From Arthrobacter luteolus NBRC 107841 (GTDB lineage: Bacteria > Actinomycetota > Actinomycetes > Actinomycetales > Micrococcaceae), in NCBI RefSeq assembly GCF_001552075.1, contig NZ_BCQM01000004.1, positions 62,001 to 126,000 on the forward strand: 64,000 nucleotides of DNA, read 5' to 3'. Under the pieces are notes generated by a model that searched no databases, was not told the DNA's origin, and worked only from the letters and a program-made list of their open reading frames with translations. A program made the position numbers and the translations under genes. Positions 59,951-64,000 of the stretch are shown here, piece after piece (the stretch's first letter is position 1; each line of letters opens with the position of its first letter).

Positions 59951-61312
59951 ATGCACGCCGCCGATCCGTCCTTCGCAAACTTCCAGCTGGCGCAGTCCCC
60001 TTCCGGCAGCTATTCCGCCGGCCATGGCCACCGCGAATATGCGGTCTCCCGGTACGGACTCACCCTGGACTATTCAGTGACCGCCAACCTCCTCACCGGA
60101 ACAGCTGAATTGGAGCTGGTGGCGCGGGAGCCCCTGGCCGGCATCGTCCTGGACCTCCAATCTGAGCTGGCGGTCAGTCAGGTGGAAGCCGGCGGGCAGC
60201 AGCTCCCGTTCACCCAGGGACGGCAGCATCTGCGGATTACCCTTCCGGGGCAGCTGCCGGCGGGCGCCGCCTTTTCCCTGCGGATCCGCTACGCCGGGTT
60301 TCCCCAGCCACTGGACGGACCGTGGGGGAGCATCGGGTGGGAGGAACTGACCGACGGCGCGCTGGCGGCCGGCCAGCCGGCCGGCGCACCCACCTGGTTT
60401 CCCTGCAACGATCATCCAGCGGACAAGGCCTCCTACCGGTTCGTGGTGACGGTGGAGGAAGAGTACCGGGTGGTCGCCAACGGTGCGTGCAGCGGCCAAA
60501 CAGCGGAAGCAGGCCGGCGCACCTGGGTCTTCGAGCAGCCTGAGCCCATGGCGGCGTACCTCGCCACGGTGCAGATCGGCAGATATGAACAGGTGCGGCT
60601 GGGGGCACCGGGTTCGGAACAGGCACCGGGCGCACCGGTGCAGCTGTTGGCCGCGCCGGAGCGGCTGCTGCCCAAGGCACGGGCGGCCTTGATGGAGCAG
60701 GACCGGATCTTCGCGGCCTTTGAAAACTGGTTCGGTCCGTACCCGTTTGGCAGCTACACGGTGGTGGTGACGGAGGACAAACTGGAGATCCCCCTCGAAG
60801 CACAGACCATCACCGTCCTCGGCCGGAATCAACTGGGCAGGAAATCCCGCCGGCTGCTGGCCCACGAACTGGCCCACCAATGGTTTGGCAACTCGGTCAC
60901 CGCTTCGGGCTGGCAGGACATCTGGCTGCACGAAGGATTCGCCACCTACGCGGAATGGCTGTGGTCTGAAGCCGCCGGACGGGAAACAGCCCACGAGCTG
61001 GGACAGGAAGCCTGGCACTGGCTCTCGCGCCGGCCGGAGAATCTCTGCCTGGTATCACCGGGACCGGAGCGGATGTTCGATGACCGCTTGTACGTCCGCG
61101 GCGGCCTGGCCCTGCACGCGCTGCGGCGGGTGGCTCCGGACAGCCTGTTCTTCGGCCTGCTGCGGACCTGGACCGCTGAGTTCCGGCACAGCAATGCCTC
61201 CACCACCGACTTTCTGGAACTGGCAGGCCGGATCTATGCCGGCACCGGAATTGATCCCGCTGCGGTGCTGGAACCGTGGCTGGTGGACACGGCGCTGCCG
61301 CCCTGTCCCTGA
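59951..61312 (+). CDS. M1-family zinc aminopeptidase-like protein
   Basis: About 453 residues. A beta-rich N-terminal domain precedes the catalytic region, where HELAHQWFGN (about residue 305) and the Glu ligand in WLHEGFATYAEWLW form the M1 zinc site (HExxH-x18-E). The exopeptidase motif GxMEN is altered (EDKLEIPLEAQTIT). Shorter than full-length PepN, lacking the C-terminal arch. Known epsilon-poly-lysine-degrading enzymes are zinc aminopeptidases, so a link to the adjacent synthetase is possible. Alternative starts 59930 and 59933. Confidence 0.85.
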   Translation: MHAADPSFANFQLAQSPSGSYSAGHGHREYAVSRYGLTLDYSVTANLLTGTAELELVAREPLAGIVLDLQSELAVSQVEAGGQQLPFTQGRQHLRITLPGQLPAGAAFSLRIRYAGFPQPLDGPWGSIGWEELTDGALAAGQPAGAPTWFPCNDHPADKASYRFVVTVEEEYRVVANGACSGQTAEAGRRTWVFEQPEPMAAYLATVQIGRYEQVRLGAPGSEQAPGAPVQLLAAPERLLPKARAALMEQDRIFAAFENWFGPYPFGSYTVVVTEDKLEIPLEAQTITVLGRNQLGRKSRRLLAHELAHQWFGNSVTASGWQDIWLHEGFATYAEWLWSEAAGRETAHELGQEAWHWLSRRPENLCLVSPGPERMFDDRLYVRGGLALHALRRVAPDSLFFGLLRTWTAEFRHSNASTTDFLELAGRIYAGTGIDPAAVLEPWLVDTALPPCP

Positions 61313-61321
61313 AGGACGGCT

Positions 61322-61346
61322 GGCCTGCCTGCCGGCAGGCCCGTTT
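61322..61346 (+). terminator. Weak terminator-like hairpin after the aminopeptidase gene
   Basis: GGCCTGCC-TGCC-GGCAGGCC, an 8-bp stem with a 4-base loop, followed by CGTTTA. It lies 10 bases after the stop codon. The short T-run makes it a weak terminator. Confidence 0.5.
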
Positions 61347-61378
61347 ACCCCGCAGGGGAACCATGGCATGATCCGGGA

Positions 61379-61747
61379 ATGAAAATCACCAGGCAGGTAG
61401 TAGTTTTTGATGCCCCGGACCTCGACGCGGAGAGTACGTTCTGGGCGGCCCTGCTCGGCGGGACCGTCGAGACGGAGGAGGACTGGCACACGATCCGGGT
61501 TGAGGGCGAGGAGGTCCTGGGGATACAGCTGGCGCCGGGGCATGTGCCGCCGCAGTGGCCCGACGGCGAGCCGCAGCAGCTGCATCTTGACCTGATGATT
61601 GAGGAAGACCTGGCTTCCGCCCACGCCGAAGCCATGTCCCTCGGTGCCCGTCTGCTGCAGGCGGCGCCGCATCCGGAGGCGCCGCGGGGGTTCCAGGTCT
61701 ACGCGGATCCCGCCGGGCATCCGTTCTGTCTCTGCTGGGGCGGCTAG
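61379..61747 (+). CDS. VOC-family (glyoxalase-like) protein
   Basis: 122 residues with one VOC module plus: [21 protein letters not shown] at the start, [28 protein letters not shown] and [18 protein letters not shown] at the end, which is typical of the actinobacterial glyoxalase-like (VOC, DUF) group. Function unknown. Its 3' end overlaps the convergent permease gene by 4 bp. Confidence 0.85.
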   Translation: MKITRQVVVFDAPDLDAESTFWAALLGGTVETEEDWHTIRVEGEEVLGIQLAPGHVPPQWPDGEPQQLHLDLMIEEDLASAHAEAMSLGARLLQAAPHPEAPRGFQVYADPAGHPFCLCWGG

Positions 61748-63207
61748 GAGCGCACGTCCGCCGTCTGGGTACCGGCGTCCTCCCCGCCCGTACGGGAAGC
61801 TCCGGTGGGGTCCAAGCCGGTCTCATCGTCCAGGACGGCAGGTTCCCGCCCTGCTCCGCGGACCCACATCCGGTACGCGGCAAAGAGCAGGATAATCCAG
61901 GCCACGCCCACAATCAGGGCGATCCTGGTCTCCGGCATGATGCCAAGCAGCACCACGATGAAGCCCATAAAGGCCAGGGCCGCGTAGGACGCCACCGGCC
62001 AGAACGGCACCCCGAACTCCGACGCCGGCAGGCCGCGCCGCTTGATCTCGCGTTTCATACTGATGTGGGAGAGCAGGATCATCAGCCAGACCCAGACGGT
62101 CGCGAAGGTGGCGATCGAGGCGATCACCAGGAACAGCGACTCGGGCAGCACGGCATTAAGCACCACGCCAACGAGCAGGACGGCTGCCATCACCAGGACG
62201 GTCATCCAGGGCACGCCGTGCCGGGAGATCCGCGCGAATCCCGCTGGTGCCTGGCCCTGCCTCGCCAGGGCAAACATCATCCGGCCTGCACCGAAAGTAT
62301 CTGAGTTGATGGCCGAGAGTGCCGCGGTGATCACTACCGCGTTGAGGATGTGCGCGGCCGCCGGAATGCCCAGGGCATCAAAAATCTGCACGAAGGGGCT
62401 GGTCTCGCCGTTGATCTGCTCCCACGGGAAGATCATCATCAGGACGGACAGGGCACCGACGTAGAAGAGCAGGATGCGCACCGGCACGGTGTTGACGGCG
62501 GCCGGAATGGCTTTCTTCGGGTCATCCGCCTCTCCGGCGGTAATCCCGATGGTCTCAATGCCGCCGAAGGCGAACATCACCACGGAGAAGGAGGCCAGCA
62601 CGCCCCAGAATCCGTTGGCGAAGAAGCCTCCGGATCCCAGCAGGGTGTCCAGTCCCGGATCCGCGGCGTCCGGCAGCCCGAAGCCGAAGATGATGATCGC
62701 GGCGCCGCCGGCGATCATGGCGATGATCGCCGCGACCTTGATGATCGAGAGCCAGAACTCCGTCTCGCCGAACACCTTCACCCGCATCAGGTTCAGGGCA
62801 GCGATTAACAGAACGACGGCGAGGATCCAGATCCAGCGTGGAACGTCCGGGAACCAGAAGCCCATGTAGATGCCGAAGGCCGTGACGTCGGCGATGGCGA
62901 CGATGGCCATTTCGAAAGCGAACGTCCACCCGGTGATGAATCCGGCAAACGGGCCGAGGTAGCGGTTGGCGTACTGGCTGAAGGACCCGGAAACCGGATG
63001 CCGCACGGCCATCTCTCCGAGCGCCCGCATCACCAGGAAAACTGCTGCTCCGCCGATGATGTAGGCGAGCAGCACAGCGGGGCCGGCCGCCTGGATGGCT
63101 GCGGCGGAACCGTAAAAGAGGCCCGTGCCGATGGCCGAGCCAAGTGCCATAAAACGGATGTGCCGGACGTTCAGCCCGCGGGCCAAAGCCTGGGCGAAGG
63201 AAGACAT
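61744..63207 (-). CDS. Amino acid permease (APC family, AAT group)
   Basis: A 487-residue permease with 12 helices. The N-terminal [25 protein letters not shown] is the AAT-family signature and the [29 protein letters not shown] segment on helix 6-7 is diagnostic of proton-coupled amino acid permeases (ProY/GabP/AnsP). The C-terminal tail is acidic. Substrate cannot be read; a role in precursor uptake for the neighbouring cluster is only a possibility. Confidence 0.9.
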   Translation of the reverse strand: MSSFAQALARGLNVRHIRFMALGSAIGTGLFYGSAAAIQAAGPAVLLAYIIGGAAVFLVMRALGEMAVRHPVSGSFSQYANRYLGPFAGFITGWTFAFEMAIVAIADVTAFGIYMGFWFPDVPRWIWILAVVLLIAALNLMRVKVFGETEFWLSIIKVAAIIAMIAGGAAIIIFGFGLPDAADPGLDTLLGSGGFFANGFWGVLASFSVVMFAFGGIETIGITAGEADDPKKAIPAAVNTVPVRILLFYVGALSVLMMIFPWEQINGETSPFVQIFDALGIPAAAHILNAVVITAALSAINSDTFGAGRMMFALARQGQAPAGFARISRHGVPWMTVLVMAAVLLVGVVLNAVLPESLFLVIASIATFATVWVWLMILLSHISMKREIKRRGLPASEFGVPFWPVASYAALAFMGFIVVLLGIMPETRIALIVGVAWIILLFAAYRMWVRGAGREPAVLDDETGLDPTGASRTGGEDAGTQTADVRS

Positions 63208-63305
63208 GCAAGAACACCTTGGGAGTGGAGGAGGCGCCGCAATGACGGCGCATCCATTCTACGCCTTGCCCCGCCCCGGCCCTGATGACGCGGGACACAG
63301 CAGCA

Positions 63306-63346
63306 CCCAAAAAGAGGCGGGGCTGGCCGCCTGTGCGTCCAGCCCC
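63306..63346 (-). terminator. Intrinsic terminator of malate synthase
   Basis: On the minus strand GGGGCTGG, a 12-base loop and CCAGCCCC form an 8-bp stem (63319-63346), followed by GCCTCTTTTTGGG. The T-run and position 18 bp after the malate synthase stop make it a convincing terminator. Confidence 0.75.
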
Positions 63347-63363
63347 ACACTCCGCCTGCCTGG

Positions 63364-64000
63364 CTAAGCCGCAGCCGGTTCGCGGGATTCGTGCAGGAAC
63401 CGGGCGTAGGCCGGAACGGTCAGGAAGGTGGGAAAGTGTTCGCCGCAGGCGACTTCCTCGAACAGCTCCAGGGCGTCGTCGAACCGGTCGCCGTCGAAGC
63501 GCTCCAGGCGGCCGAATTCTTCCTCCAGCAGTTCCTGCACCCAGCCCGGGGTGACGATTTCTCCGTCGCTGGTGACGGCGGAGGAATGGATCCACTGCCA
63601 GATCTGGGAGCGGGAGATTTCGGCCGTGGCGGCGTCCTCCATCAGGTTGTTGATCGCCGCTGCGCCGTTGCCGCGCAGCCAGGACTCGATGTAGCGGACG
63701 CCGACCTCGATGTTGCTGCGGATGCCCGCTTCGGTGATCATGCCCGGGGTGGCCGCGATGTTCAGCAGTTCCTTGTCGTTCGGGATCACGTCCTCACGCA
63801 GCCGCTCCAGCTGGTTCGGGCGCTCGCCGAGGACTCCGTCGAACACCTCCAGGGCCACCGGCACCAGGTCCGGGTGCGCCACCCAGGAGCCGTCGAAACC
63901 GTCGCCGGCTTCGCGGGTCTTGTCTGCGCGCACCCGCTCCAGCGCGACGTCGTTCGCTGCCTTGTCTTTGCGGTTGGGAATGAAGGCGGCCATGCCGCCG
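63364..64000 (-). CDS. aceB: Malate synthase A, C-terminal part
   Basis: The last about 211 residues of malate synthase A; the gene continues beyond the right edge. Diagnostic blocks: AAFIPNRKDKAAND, DGSWVAHPDLVPVALEVFD, GIRSNIEVGVRYIESWLRGNGAAAINNLMEDAATAEISRSQIWQW and the C-terminal ...LTVPAYARFL. It catalyses glyoxylate plus acetyl-CoA to malate in the glyoxylate shunt. Bounded downstream by a terminator hairpin. Confidence 0.95.
   Translation of the reverse strand, partial: GGMAAFIPNRKDKAANDVALERVRADKTREAGDGFDGSWVAHPDLVPVALEVFDGVLGERPNQLERLREDVIPNDKELLNIAATPGMITEAGIRSNIEVGVRYIESWLRGNGAAAINNLMEDAATAEISRSQIWQWIHSSAVTSDGEIVTPGWVQELLEEEFGRLERFDGDRFDDALELFEEVACGEHFPTFLTVPAYARFLHESREPAAA

Overview
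The window is high-GC DNA with short intergenic gaps, many ATGA/GTGA stop-start overlaps and actinobacterial gene types throughout (permease-ATPase fusion transporter, LytR_C protein, small lysine-rich 48-residue protein, type A malate synthase). This fits a Micrococcaceae actinobacterium, most likely Arthrobacter in the broad sense. The assignment comes from gene content and style, not from a marker gene. No rRNA, tRNA, CRISPR array, phage or transposase was seen.

Layout. 1-2.9 kb: oxidoreductases (quinone reductase fragment, alanine-dehydrogenase/PNT-type enzyme, butanediol-dehydrogenase-like ADH). 3-13.8 kb: a divergent RpiR/MurR regulator and an eight-gene operon for muropeptide or (anhydro)MurNAc salvage, with a peptide-type ABC transporter, MurQ etherase, AnmK kinase, a beta-lactamase-fold hydrolase like Bacillus AmiE, and an MFS carrier. 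13.8-28 kb: M20 peptidase with an APC permease, a DHA2 exporter, a class A beta-lactamase-like protein divergent from a LysR gene, an amino-acid ABC operon ending in a D-aminoacylase, and a quercetinase-like cupin with an esterase.

29.7-44.7 kb: a complete sialic-acid island. A secreted sialidase releases sialic acid. A nine-gene minus-strand operon encodes a Tat-dependent lipoprotein, permeases (one fused to an ATPase), a second ATPase, NanA, NanK, NanE, an esterase and, unexpectedly, a TatA-like protein. Divergent from it lie a FadR-type GntR regulator, NagB and NagA. A short dyad (TAGGA-NN-TCC) occurs before the sialidase gene and twice between the divergent operons, which suggests one regulon. 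Both the MurNAc and the sialic-acid routes lead to GlcNAc-6-P, which NagA and NagB carry to fructose-6-P.

44.8-49.5 kb: miscellaneous genes, including a methyltransferase remnant with an internal deletion. 49.6-61.3 kb: the most unusual region. A Pls-type membrane peptide synthetase (adenylation domain, carrier, six membrane segments interleaved with three C-terminal left-handed-helix-like domains, the epsilon-poly-lysine synthetase architecture) sits with a phosphopantetheinyl transferase, a DapA paralogue, two paralogous HGSNAT/DUF418 membrane proteins, a secreted L,D-transpeptidase-like protein and an M1 aminopeptidase. It is a candidate cationic poly-amino-acid system. The window ends with an amino-acid permease and the 3' part of malate synthase A.
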